Source: Novosphingobium sp.
Lineage (GTDB): Bacteria; Pseudomonadota; Alphaproteobacteria; Sphingomonadales; Sphingomonadaceae
Direction of reading: 5' to 3'
Length of the DNA: 22,998 nt
Assembly: GCA_009885425.1 (NCBI GenBank)
Contig: VFKS01000263.1
Coordinates: forward strand, 1-22,998
In this document: piece after piece, positions 1 through 7,406 of the stretch
Numbering within the stretch: the stretch's first letter is position 1
Layout: every line of letters begins with the position of its first letter
The notes under the pieces: generated by a model
Database searches by the model: none
What the model was told of the DNA's origin: nothing
What the model saw: the letters and a program-made list of their open reading frames with translations, nothing else
Made by a program: the position numbers and the translations under genes

Positions 1-2718
1 CAGGGTCACCCGGGTTGCGATTCCGCGCAGGGTGATCTTGTGGCCGTTGTCGAAAGTCTTGCGATACGAGATATCGACATCGAAACCTTCGGTTTTCTGC
101 TTGGCAAAGTTGACTCCGCCCGAAATCACCGCCGGCTGTACGAACAGGCCGGTGGTCGGATCGCGGTTGACGGTGGAGCAGAACGGATTGCTGATCCCGC
201 CGGCATCGTCATAGCACAGGTTAAGAATGGTCTGTGCACCCAACGCTGCAATCAGGCTGGTGACTTCAATCTTGTAGTAGTCAACTGTAACACTCAGGCC
301 CGGGATCATCCGGGGTTCAACCACCATGCCGATAGTCAGCGACTTGCCGCGTTCCTCCACCAAGGTGGGGTTGCCGCCCGAGACGAACCCGGTTGAGCTG
401 GTCAGCGCGGTGCAGTTCCGCCACGGGCCAGCAGGCACGCCGGGAGCCACAGTGCCGACGCAAGCGGCTGTGACGGCGGGCGTATAGGTCGTCGGCACAC
501 CGGCTGCGGCGCAGTTGGCGACGCGGTTGGGGTTGGCGTTGATGTTGTTGCTGTCGCACGGATCGGCAATGAACGCGAAGTTCTGGGTCTGTGGGAAGAA
601 CAGATCGCTCTGCGTCGGGGTACGCACCGAAGTGGCGTAAGCGGCGCGGAAGCGGACGTCTTCGATTGGAGCCCAGATGGCGTCAACGTTCCAGGCCCAG
701 ACGACACCGGTGTTGGTGTTGTAGTCCGAAACCCGGCCAGCGCCGCGAACCGAGAGTTCCTTCGCGAACGGCAGGTCCTTGAGCAGCGGCAGATCGATTT
801 CGCCGTAAGCTTCCTTCACCGTGAACTTTGGCGGAGCGAAGGTGGCAAAGCGGTTGAAGAAGAACGCGCCGTTCTTGGATGCCTGATCGTAATCGCTGAA
901 TGCGGTTTCTTCGCGGTATTCAGCACCCAGAACGAACCCGATCGGGCCGCCCGGCAATTCGAACAGTTGCGAGAAATCACCACCTACGTTGAATCCGGCC
1001 ACAAATTGCGTAGCCTTTTCAGTGCGCTGGGCTGTTCCGTTGACGAAGGCTTTCGCTTCAGCGGTATACCGGTTCTGACCAAACAGGTTGATTGGAACGC
1101 AATCCGGACGGGTGTTCGTGGTGAAGTTGACCCGGCAGATAACCTTCTGCCCGGCCGAGTTCAGCACGAAGTTGGTGCCGGTGTAGCCAACCGGGGCCCG
1201 CACCGCATCAACCGCCAGACCGAGCCCGTCAGGGGCTGTGCCGGCATCGTTCTTGACCCGCAGCACGTTGATGGCGTTCATGTTGGTGCGCAGTTCACCA
1301 TAGTTGAACGACAGTTCGTATTTCCAGTCATCGTTGAACGTGCCGTCAACGGTCGTCACGATCCGGTAGGTTTCGCGCTTGTGAGTTTCACCGCGCCCGC
1401 CGAGGTCGACGTTGAAGCGGGTGACCGAGAAGGTTTGCGCATTGGTCGCTCCGCCCGGACAAGTGGAATTGGCGGCGAGCGTGGTAAGGTTGCCGGCTGA
1501 GAGGAATCCGTTGTCGCAATACCATGTTGGGTTGAAAGTGGCCGAAGCCATGAAGGTTGGCTGGCCTTCCTGGTTAGCGGTCACACGGACATACTTGGCT
1601 TCGACCGAAAACCGCAGCGCATCGCTGAAGTCATAGTGCGACAGCAGGTTGACGCTGTAACGGTCCAGCCCCGGGGCCATGATCCCGGTGTTACGCAGAG
1701 TCGAGCCGTTTCCGCCAATCACGTTACCGGTAAAAGTGCCAAGGAACGTGGTCGGAACGTCGTTATAGAGGTTCCCGGCATCGTCGAAGCGCAAAAATAC
1801 CCCGTTGCCCTGATTGCGGACCGTGCCGCCGTCGCTGATCGACGAGTTGCGGACGCCGCAGATAAAGGCGGTGTCCCAGATCCCGTCGGTGCCATTAACT
1901 TCGCCGACGGTTGGCTCGATCTGGTTGATCTGGCAGCGGCCTGAGAAGGCGCCCGAGATATCGTCGCGATCGCGGAAATACAGCGGGTTGGTGCGAGCAT
2001 ATTCACCCGAAACCGCGATGTTACCGCGGCCATCGGCGAAATTCTTGCCCCAGGTGGCCGAGAGGAAATAGGTACCGCGATCACCATGACTGGTGACAGC
2101 GCCTTGGCCGCGAACGGTGAAGCCTTCAAAATTGCGCTTCATCACGAAGTTGACCACGCCGGCCACCGCGTCCGAACCGTAAACGGCCGAGTTGCCGCCG
2201 GTTACCACGTCGACGCGTTCGAGCAGATCGACCGGGATGGTGTTGACGTCGACCAGATAGTCACCCGGCGATGCGGTGATGTGACGCTTGCCATTGACCA
2301 GCACCAGGGTGCGCGAAATGCCGAGGCCGCGAAGGTCGAGCAGGTTCAAACCGGCGGTGCCGATGAAGCGGGTCGAGTTGCCCTGGCTGTAAGTCGAGCG
2401 CAGCGACGGAAGGTCATTCAGCGCATCACCCAGCGAGATGTCCGCAGTCTCGGTCAGTTCACCGACGCTGACCGAGGTCAGCGGAACTGGCGAAGACAGG
2501 GTCGGGCGCGAAAGGCGCGAACCGGTGCCGACGACGACGATGTCGCTCTTTTCGTCCTTGTCGCACACACCGTTGTCATTGGCGTCAGCGCAGGCAGCAG
2601 CCGAATCGGCTGGAGCCGCGTCTTGCGCCTGTGCGGCGGTGCTGGTGCCGAACGCGATGATCGCGGCGGTGGCTAGGCAGGTGGTGCTAGAGAAGGCAGA
2701 CTTACGGAAGGATTTCAT
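1..2718 (-). CDS. TonB-dependent outer-membrane receptor, C-terminus cut by window edge
   Basis: An uninterrupted frame of 906 codons runs from the ATG at 2718-2716 off the left edge, so the last barrel strands are not seen. The start has an AAGGGG ribosome-binding site. Residues 1-31 form a signal peptide (cleavage expected after AQA, before QD). A TonB-box-like segment (DIVVVGTG, 59-66) is followed by a plug domain including the typical stretches LRGLG, LVLVNGKRH and NSAVYGSDAVAGVVNF. The rest is beta-barrel with long loops rich in Asn, Gly and Cys. Such receptors import ligands across the outer membrane using TonB/ExbBD energy. Between signal peptide and TonB box lies an EF-hand-like loop (residues 45-56) flanked by Cys43 and Cys52. 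The gene is divergent from a beta-oxidation-like operon, so an acyl or alicyclic ligand is possible, but a siderophore or sugar cannot be excluded. Family call is firm; ligand is unknown. Confidence 0.93.
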   Translation of the reverse strand, partial: MKSFRKSAFSSTTCLATAAIIAFGTSTAAQAQDAAPADSAAACADANDNGVCDKDEKSDIVVVGTGSRLSRPTLSSPVPLTSVSVGELTETADISLGDALNDLPSLRSTYSQGNSTRFIGTAGLNLLDLRGLGISRTLVLVNGKRHITASPGDYLVDVNTIPVDLLERVDVVTGGNSAVYGSDAVAGVVNFVMKRNFEGFTVRGQGAVTSHGDRGTYFLSATWGKNFADGRGNIAVSGEYARTNPLYFRDRDDISGAFSGRCQINQIEPTVGEVNGTDGIWDTAFICGVRNSSISDGGTVRNQGNGVFLRFDDAGNLYNDVPTTFLGTFTGNVIGGNGSTLRNTGIMAPGLDRYSVNLLSHYDFSDALRFSVEAKYVRVTANQEGQPTFMASATFNPTWYCDNGFLSAGNLTTLAANSTCPGGATNAQTFSVTRFNVDLGGRGETHKRETYRIVTTVDGTFNDDWKYELSFNYGELRTNMNAINVLRVKNDAGTAPDGLGLAVDAVRAPVGYTGTNFVLNSAGQKVICRVNFTTNTRPDCVPINLFGQNRYTAEAKAFVNGTAQRTEKATQFVAGFNVGGDFSQLFELPGGPIGFVLGAEYREETAFSDYDQASKNGAFFFNRFATFAPPKFTVKEAYGEIDLPLLKDLPFAKELSVRGAGRVSDYNTNTGVVWAWNVDAIWAPIEDVRFRAAYATSVRTPTQSDLFFPQTQNFAFIADPCDSNNINANPNRVANCAAAGVPTTYTPAVTAACVGTVAPGVPAGPWRNCTALTSSTGFVSGGNPTLVEERGKSLTIGMVVEPRMIPGLSVTVDYYKIEVTSLIAALGAQTILNLCYDDAGGISNPFCSTVNRDPTTGLFVQPAVISGGVNFAKQKTEGFDVDISYRKTFDNGHKITLRGIATRVTL

Positions 2719-2801
2719 TGCTTTGCCCCTTGGTCCTCATCCCTGTATTCGGGAATAAACAGACTTGCTTATGGATGGCTGGAATGTGCCATGACCCTAC
2801 T

Positions 2802-2818
2802 GACCCCGTAAGGGGGTC
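2802..2818. promoter_or_regulatory. 17-bp inverted repeat upstream of the receptor gene
   Basis: GACCCC and GGGGTC form perfect 6-bp arms around a 5-bp spacer, 84 bp upstream of the receptor start. No T-tract follows on either strand, so a protein-binding dyad is more likely than a terminator. The regulator is unknown. Confidence 0.35.
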
Positions 2819-2888
2819 TGATTCTCATCTCCTGCGGGAAGTGTCGCGGCGTGGCAATTGTCGAAAACAGCTACGCAACATTTCGCCG

Positions 2889-2916
2889 GGGCTTGTGGTG
2901 ATTTTGCCACAGGCCC
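2889..2916. repeat. 10-bp-stem hairpin/dyad in the divergent intergenic region
   Basis: GGGCTTGTGG and CCACAGGCCC pair over 10 positions (one G-U in RNA) around an 8-base loop, TGATTTTG. It lies upstream of the predicted thiolase promoter and about 170 bp upstream of the receptor start. No U-run follows on either strand, so its role (operator or receptor mRNA leader structure) is open. Confidence 0.45.
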
Positions 2917-2926
2917 GCGGCGGCGC

Positions 2927-2955
2927 TTGACGCTGGCATTGCACCCCCTTAATCG
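2927..2955 (+). promoter_or_regulatory. Predicted sigma70-type promoter of the thiolase operon
   Basis: A good -35 box TTGACG (2927-2932) is followed after 17 bp by the weaker -10-like TAATCG (2950-2955). The -10 lies inside the palindrome at 2949-2964. The predicted transcript would start about 30 bp before the thiolase ATG. No start-site data were available. Confidence 0.45.
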
Positions 2956-2964
2956 CTCGATTAA
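2949..2964. promoter_or_regulatory. 16-bp palindromic operator, probably for the TetR regulator at 5902
   Basis: TTAATCG-CT-CGATTAA is a perfect inverted repeat with 7-bp arms and a 2-bp spacer. It covers the predicted -10 box and ends 28 bp before the thiolase start. Size and position fit a TetR-family repressor site, and a TetR gene lies in the same operon; the link between them is inferred. Confidence 0.55.
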
Positions 2965-2992
2965 ATGGTGTCAGCAGAAGGAATCGAAGATC

Positions 2993-4165
2993 ATGGCAAC
3001 GGCCTATATTGTCGATGCAGTGCGTACGGCCGGTGGACGGCGCGGCGGACGGCTGGCTGGGGTGCACCCGGTCGATCTGGCGGCGGCGACGCTTGATGCT
3101 CTGGTCAAAGGCACCGGGGTTGATCCCGCTGCGATCGAAGACGTGATCATGGGTTGCGTCAGTCAGGGCGGGCAGCAGGCTGGGCAGGTTGGCCGCAACG
3201 CGGTGCTCGCCTCCAAGGTCCTGCCGCAATCGACCCCGGCGGTCACGATTGACCGCCAGTGTGGATCATCGCAGCAGGCGATCCAGTTTGCCGCGCAAGC
3301 GGTGATGAGCGGCACGCAAGACGTGGTGATCGCCGCCGGGATTGAAAGCATGACCCGCGTGCCTATGGGGTCGACCGCGATCTTTCACATGAAAGAGGGG
3401 CTGGGCAACTACAAGTCCCCCGGCCTTGAGGCGAAGTTCCCGGGGATCAACTGGTCGCAATTCATGGGCGCTGAAATGATCGTCAAGAAGCACGGCTTCA
3501 CCAAGGATCAGCTCGATGCCTTTGCCTATAACAGCCACCTGAAGGCGATTGCCGCGGTGAATGCCGGGGCGTTCAAGGACGAGATCGTGCCGATCGAGAT
3601 CGAAACGCCTGAAGGGATGGCCTGGCACACCCAGGACGAAGGCATCCGGTTTGACGCAACGCTGGAAAGCATTTCCGGGGTGAAGCTGCTGGCCGAAGGC
3701 GGCACCCTGACCGCGGCGAGCTCTAGCCAGATCTGCGATGGCTCGTCGGCCGCTTTGGTCGTTTCGGAAGCCGCGCTGAAGCGCTACAACCTGACCCCCA
3801 TGGCCCGGATCCACAACTTGACCGTGACCGCCGGTGATCCGGTGATCATGCTGGAAGAGCCGTTGTTTGCGACCGACCGGGCGCTGGAGCGGGCCGGGAT
3901 GAAGATCGGCGATATCGATCTTTATGAAGTGAACGAAGCCTTTGCGCCCGTTCCGATGGCCTGGCTGAAACATACCGGCGGGGATCCTGAACGGCTCAAC
4001 GTCAATGGCGGTGCGATTGCGCTGGGCCACCCGCTGGGCGCGAGTGGCACCAAGCTGATGGCAACGCTGCTCCACGCGCTGAAGGCGCGCGGCGGCAAAT
4101 ATGGTTTGCAGACAATGTGCGAAGGCGGCGGTGTCGCCAACGTCACGATTGTCGAAATGTGCTGA
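2993..4165 (+). CDS. Acetyl-CoA acetyltransferase / 3-ketoacyl-CoA thiolase family protein
   Basis: The 390-residue protein belongs to the thiolase family, which cleaves 3-ketoacyl-CoA with CoA or condenses acyl-CoAs in the cytoplasm. The nucleophile is Cys90 in DRQCGSS. The C-terminal catalytic pair is His346 (ALGHPLGASG) and Cys376 (CEGGG), with the NEAFAP loop before them. Length is normal. The ATG at 2993 was chosen because AAGGA lies 10 bp upstream and the protein begins at the family's usual N-terminus (TAYIVDAVRTAGG). An in-frame start at 2858 would add 45 residues unlike the family and would cross the predicted promoter and operator. It is the first gene of an operon with a dehydrogenase (21-bp gap) and a crotonase. 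Whether it is degradative or biosynthetic cannot be read from sequence; the neighbours favour degradation. Confidence 0.93.
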   Translation: MATAYIVDAVRTAGGRRGGRLAGVHPVDLAAATLDALVKGTGVDPAAIEDVIMGCVSQGGQQAGQVGRNAVLASKVLPQSTPAVTIDRQCGSSQQAIQFAAQAVMSGTQDVVIAAGIESMTRVPMGSTAIFHMKEGLGNYKSPGLEAKFPGINWSQFMGAEMIVKKHGFTKDQLDAFAYNSHLKAIAAVNAGAFKDEIVPIEIETPEGMAWHTQDEGIRFDATLESISGVKLLAEGGTLTAASSSQICDGSSAALVVSEAALKRYNLTPMARIHNLTVTAGDPVIMLEEPLFATDRALERAGMKIGDIDLYEVNEAFAPVPMAWLKHTGGDPERLNVNGGAIALGHPLGASGTKLMATLLHALKARGGKYGLQTMCEGGGVANVTIVEMC

Positions 4166-4186
4166 TTCCAAACGGAGAGATTTGAC

Positions 4187-4969
4187 ATGATACTCGACAA
4201 CACTGTCGCCGCAGTCGTCACCGGCGGAGCATCCGGACTTGGTGCCGCCACTGCCCGCGCGCTTGCCGCCAAAGGTGTCAAGGTCGCGATTTTCGACCTG
4301 CAGGAAGAAAAGGGCAAGGCGATCGCCGCCGAGCTAGGCGGGGTGTTCTGTGAATGCAACGTCACTGACGATGCCAGCGTCGATGCCGCCTTTGCCAAGG
4401 CCCGCGAAGCCCACGGTCAGGAACGGATCCTGGTCAACTGCGCCGGCACCGGCAATGCCATCAAGACCGCCAGCCGCAGCAAGACCGATGGCTCGATCAA
4501 GCACTTCCCGATGGATGCGTTCAACTGGATCATCCAAATCAACCTGGTCGGCACCTTCCGCTGCATCGCCAAGTCGGCCGCCGGCATGCTGACGCTTGAT
4601 CCGATGGAAGATGGCGAACGCGGTGCAATCGTCAACACGGCCTCGGTTGCGGCTGAAGATGGCCAGATGGGCCAGGCTGCCTATTCAGCATCGAAGGGCG
4701 GCGTGGTCGGCATGACCTTGCCGATCGCGCGCGATCTCGCCAGCGAGAGTATTCGCGTCAACACGATCCTGCCGGGCATTTTCGACACCCCGCTGCTGGC
4801 AGGGGCCCCTCAGCCCGTCCGCGATGCATTGGGCGCGAGCGTGCTCAATCCCAAGCGGCTCGGCAGTCCGCCTGAATATGCCAATCTCGCCATCTGCATG
4901 ATCGAGAACGGCTATTTCAACGGCGAAGACGTTCGGCTCGATGGCGGCATCCGCATGGCGCCGCGCTAA
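4187..4969 (+). CDS. Short-chain dehydrogenase, similar to 3-hydroxyacyl-CoA dehydrogenase type 2 (HSD10-like)
   Basis: This 260-residue protein has the classical SDR plan: cofactor loop TGGASGLG (12-19), Asp37 at the end of beta-2 (IFDL), which favours NAD(H), NCAG (84-87), and a catalytic Ser153, Tyr166, Lys170 triad (YSASK). Overall it resembles the HSD10 group of 3-hydroxyacyl-CoA dehydrogenases, which oxidise short or branched 3-hydroxyacyl-CoA and some steroids. A GGAG ribosome-binding site precedes the ATG. It sits between thiolase and crotonase, where a 3-hydroxyacyl-CoA dehydrogenase step would be needed. Other alcohol substrates remain possible. Confidence 0.88.
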   Translation: MILDNTVAAVVTGGASGLGAATARALAAKGVKVAIFDLQEEKGKAIAAELGGVFCECNVTDDASVDAAFAKAREAHGQERILVNCAGTGNAIKTASRSKTDGSIKHFPMDAFNWIIQINLVGTFRCIAKSAAGMLTLDPMEDGERGAIVNTASVAAEDGQMGQAAYSASKGGVVGMTLPIARDLASESIRVNTILPGIFDTPLLAGAPQPVRDALGASVLNPKRLGSPPEYANLAICMIENGYFNGEDVRLDGGIRMAPR

Positions 4970-4978
4970 GCAACTTGA

Positions 4979-5011
4979 TTGGACCGGGCGCCCATTTTGG
5001 CGTCCGGCCAA
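4979..5011 (+). promoter_or_regulatory. Intra-operonic RNA hairpin between dehydrogenase and crotonase genes
   Basis: TTGG-A-CCGGGCGCC and GGCGTCCGG-CCAA form a 13-bp stem (one bulged A, one G-U pair) with a six-base CATTTT loop. There is no U-run; the crotonase ribosome-binding site GGAGAGAGG follows 16 bases after the stem. It may set segmental mRNA stability or downstream expression rather than end transcription. Confidence 0.5.
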
Positions 5012-5032
5012 CCTCCCGAGGAGAGAGGCAGC

Positions 5033-5905
5033 ATGGGCTATTCGCAGATTGACCTTCACATCGCCGAGGGGATCGCCACGCTGACGCTCAACCGGCCGGA
5101 AAAGATGAACGCCTTCACCGGCACGATGATGAACGAAATCATCGATGCGATGGACCGCACCGATGCCGACGACAGCGTCCGGGCGGTGATCTTTACCGGG
5201 GCTGGGGAGCGGGCGTTCTGCGCCGGGGCAGACCTTACTCCCGACGATGGCCGCGCGGTGTTTTCCAGCGGCGAGCCGGTGTCCGATTTGTCCGATCCGC
5301 GCGTTCGCGATGGTGGCGGGCTCCTGACCTTGCGGCTGTACCAGTCGAAAAAGCCGCTAATCTCGGCCTGCAACGGCGCGGCGGTGGGCGTTGGCATCAC
5401 CATGCAGTTGCCGATGGACATCCGCCTGGCCAGCGACAACGCCCGCTACGGCTTTGTCTTTGCCAAAAGGGGCATCGTGCCAGAGGCCTGCTCAAGCTGG
5501 TTCCTGCCCAAGATCGTTGGCATCAATCAGGCGCTCGAATGGTGCATGACCGGGCGGATTTTCGATGCGCAAGAAGCGCTGCGTGGCGGGCTGATCCGCT
5601 CGGTCCACCCGCAGGGCGAGTTGATCGACGCGGCGCGCGGGCTGGCGCGTGAGATTGCCGACAATACCTCGGCCGTATCGGTCGCGATGACCCGGGCGAT
5701 GCTGTGGCGGGTGCCCTCAGGCGATCACCCGATGGCCGCGCACAAGGTCGATAGCCGGGCGATCTACCGGCTGTCCAAAGGGGCCGATGCAAAGGAAGGT
5801 GTGCAAAGTTTCCTTGAGAAACGGTCCCCTGCCTTTCCGTTACGGGTTTCACAAGATATGCCTGATTTTTACCCGTGGTGGGGGGAAGAGCCGGGGTACG
5901 AATGA
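5033..5905 (+). CDS. Crotonase-fold enoyl-CoA hydratase/isomerase family protein, isomerase-like active site
   Basis: The 290-residue protein shows the crotonase pattern: LTLNRPEKMNAF (17-28), the oxyanion segment GERAFCAGADL (58-68) and NGAAVGVGITM (114-124). Aligned by eye to rat mitochondrial enoyl-CoA hydratase, the two catalytic glutamates (Glu144, Glu164) become Thr123 and Phe143. A glutamate is present at 151 in GIVPEACSSWFLPKIVG, the arrangement I recall for Delta3,Delta2-enoyl-CoA isomerases (ECI2: SPEGCSS). An isomerase or other crotonase reaction is therefore as likely as hydration. The ATG at 5033 follows GGAGAGAGG; an in-frame ATG-less start 54 bp upstream would read through the hairpin. 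The stop overlaps the TetR start as ATGA. Confidence 0.88.
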   Translation: MGYSQIDLHIAEGIATLTLNRPEKMNAFTGTMMNEIIDAMDRTDADDSVRAVIFTGAGERAFCAGADLTPDDGRAVFSSGEPVSDLSDPRVRDGGGLLTLRLYQSKKPLISACNGAAVGVGITMQLPMDIRLASDNARYGFVFAKRGIVPEACSSWFLPKIVGINQALEWCMTGRIFDAQEALRGGLIRSVHPQGELIDAARGLAREIADNTSAVSVAMTRAMLWRVPSGDHPMAAHKVDSRAIYRLSKGADAKEGVQSFLEKRSPAFPLRVSQDMPDFYPWWGEEPGYE

Positions 5906-6537
5906 GCCAAAGCGCCAAACCAATCGACAGCGAAGTTCCAGCCGGCGCGCGCGACCTGCTGCTGCAAACCGCCTCGGACATCATGCGCGAAGGCGATATC
6001 GTCGATATCTCGCTGTCCGAACTGTCGCTGCGCTCGGGGCTCAATTCGGCGCTGGTCAAATACTACTTCGGCAACAAGGCCGGGCTGCTGCGGGCCTTGC
6101 TCGATCGCGATATGGCCGGGATCGTCCACGCGGTCGATGCGCTGATGGCCAAGGATATGGCACCGGAAGTGCGGCTGCGCCGGCACATCGGGGCAGTGGT
6201 CGATACCTATTACAAGACACCTTATCTCAACCGCTTGCTGATGCGGCTGGTCCGCGAAAGCGATGATGAGGAAGCGCACCGGATCGCCGATAGCTACCTC
6301 ACCCCGCTCAGCCGGGCCTATGACAAGCTGATCAAGGATGGAGTCCGGCAAGGGGTATTCCGGTCGGTCGATCCGCAGCTGTTCTATTTCACCACCACCG
6401 GCGCCTGCGATCGGTTCTTCTCATCGCGGCTCGTGCTCAAGCATTGCTATGATACCGAAGCGCTGACCGAAGAGCTGCGCGATCGCTATCGCGAGCATTG
6501 CATTGATTCGATTATGGCGGGTATCCTCGCCCGGTAA
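5902..6537 (+). CDS. TetR-family transcriptional regulator
   Basis: A 211-residue protein with an N-terminal TetR helix-turn-helix: ISLSELSLRSGLNSALVKYYFGNKAGLL spans roughly residues 36-63, ending in the typical YYFGNKAGL signature. The C-terminal ligand domain (about 80-211) is all-helical and not assignable by eye. The ATG at 5902 overlaps the crotonase stop (ATGA) and the TAA overlaps the next gene's ATG (TAATG), so translation is probably coupled on both sides. It is probably the local repressor of the thiolase operon acting at the 2949-2964 palindrome, with an acyl-CoA or substrate-derived ligand (inference). A start 27 bp upstream would lie inside the crotonase gene and lacks support. 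Confidence 0.9.
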   Translation: MSQSAKPIDSEVPAGARDLLLQTASDIMREGDIVDISLSELSLRSGLNSALVKYYFGNKAGLLRALLDRDMAGIVHAVDALMAKDMAPEVRLRRHIGAVVDTYYKTPYLNRLLMRLVRESDDEEAHRIADSYLTPLSRAYDKLIKDGVRQGVFRSVDPQLFYFTTTGACDRFFSSRLVLKHCYDTEALTEELRDRYREHCIDSIMAGILAR

Positions 6538-7406
6538 TGAATCAAGCTTGGCACATCGGCGTAATTGGCGGTTCGGGTTTAGCAGCCGGGATCGGGCTGG
6601 AGGACGCCCAGCAGATCGAAGTGGCGAGCCCGTTTGGCTTGCCATCGGGCGCGGTAACCACCGGGACACTGGGCGGGGTGCGGTTCACTTTTTTGCCGCG
6701 CCATGGTGTGGGTCACGCGATCCCGCCCGGCAGCGTCAACTACCGCGCCAACATCGATGTATTAAAGCGCTGCGGCGTGACCGATCTGGTGGCCGTGTCT
6801 GCAATCGGCTCGCTCAATTCGGCGATGGCCCCGGGGCATTTTGTAGCCGTTGATCAGTTCATTGACCGCACGCAGGCTCGGGACAATTCGTTTTTCGGGC
6901 CGGGCCTGGTCGCCCATGTCAGCCTCGCCGACCCGGTATGTCCAAGGCTAAACGCAAGCCTTGCCGAAGCGGTCCGCCAGGAGAAGGCGATCGTCCATCA
7001 GGGCGGGTGCTATATCGCGATCGAAGGCCCACAGTTTTCGACCCGGGCCGAAAGCAAGCTCTATCAAAGCTGGGGCGCCGACGTGATCGGGATGACCGCG
7101 ATGCCCGAAGTCCGCCTCGCCCGTGAAGCCGAGCTGCCCTATGGCTTGCTCGGCATGGTCACCGATTACGATAGCTGGCGGGATGTTGACGACGGCGTGG
7201 ACGCCAGCGAAGTGATGCAGGTGATGGCGCGCAACACCGATCTGGCCCGTAATGTCCTGCACCGGTTTGCCGCGCTGTTGCCCAAGCGGCGCGTCGCCAG
7301 CCCGATCGATCAGGCGCTCGACCATGCGGTAATGACCGCGGCTGATGCGCGCGATCCGGTACTGGTGGCGAAGCTTCAGGCGGTCGCCGGGAGGGTGCTG
7401 GGATGA
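6537..7406 (+). CDS. mtnP: S-methyl-5'-thioadenosine phosphorylase
   Basis: The 289-residue protein is a trimeric-type purine nucleoside phosphorylase of the MTAP subgroup, which splits methylthioadenosine into adenine and methylthioribose-1-phosphate for methionine and adenine salvage. It shows the nucleotide start GVIGGSG (8-14), phosphate site PRHG..H (54-60), NYRAN (68-72), EGPQFSTRAES (163-173), GMTAMPE (185-191) and TDYD (209-212). Aspartates in TDYD are the family mark for 6-aminopurine use; thioinosine or inosine phosphorylases usually carry Asn there. It starts on the A of the TetR stop codon (TAATG) and ends in an ATGA overlap with maiA. No other methionine-salvage gene is nearby, so its position in this operon is unexplained. 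Confidence 0.9.
   Translation: MNQAWHIGVIGGSGLAAGIGLEDAQQIEVASPFGLPSGAVTTGTLGGVRFTFLPRHGVGHAIPPGSVNYRANIDVLKRCGVTDLVAVSAIGSLNSAMAPGHFVAVDQFIDRTQARDNSFFGPGLVAHVSLADPVCPRLNASLAEAVRQEKAIVHQGGCYIAIEGPQFSTRAESKLYQSWGADVIGMTAMPEVRLAREAELPYGLLGMVTDYDSWRDVDDGVDASEVMQVMARNTDLARNVLHRFAALLPKRRVASPIDQALDHAVMTAADARDPVLVAKLQAVAGRVLG

Noticed and set aside
317..707. Short minus-strand frames inside the receptor region
   Set aside because: They overlap the receptor gene, which is intact in a different frame on the same strand through to the left edge.
2889..2916. Dyad considered as a rho-independent terminator
   Set aside because: No T-rich tract follows on either strand and it lies between divergent genes, where no transcript should end.
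2858..2992. N-terminal extension of the thiolase from an upstream start
   Set aside because: The extra 45 residues do not resemble thiolases and the stretch contains the predicted promoter and operator; ATG 2993 has a good ribosome-binding site.
3266..4171. Long open frame (301 codons) antisense to the thiolase gene
   Set aside because: Composition is that of a GC-rich shadow frame (many His, Arg, Gln), there is no family likeness, and the sense strand encodes a complete thiolase.
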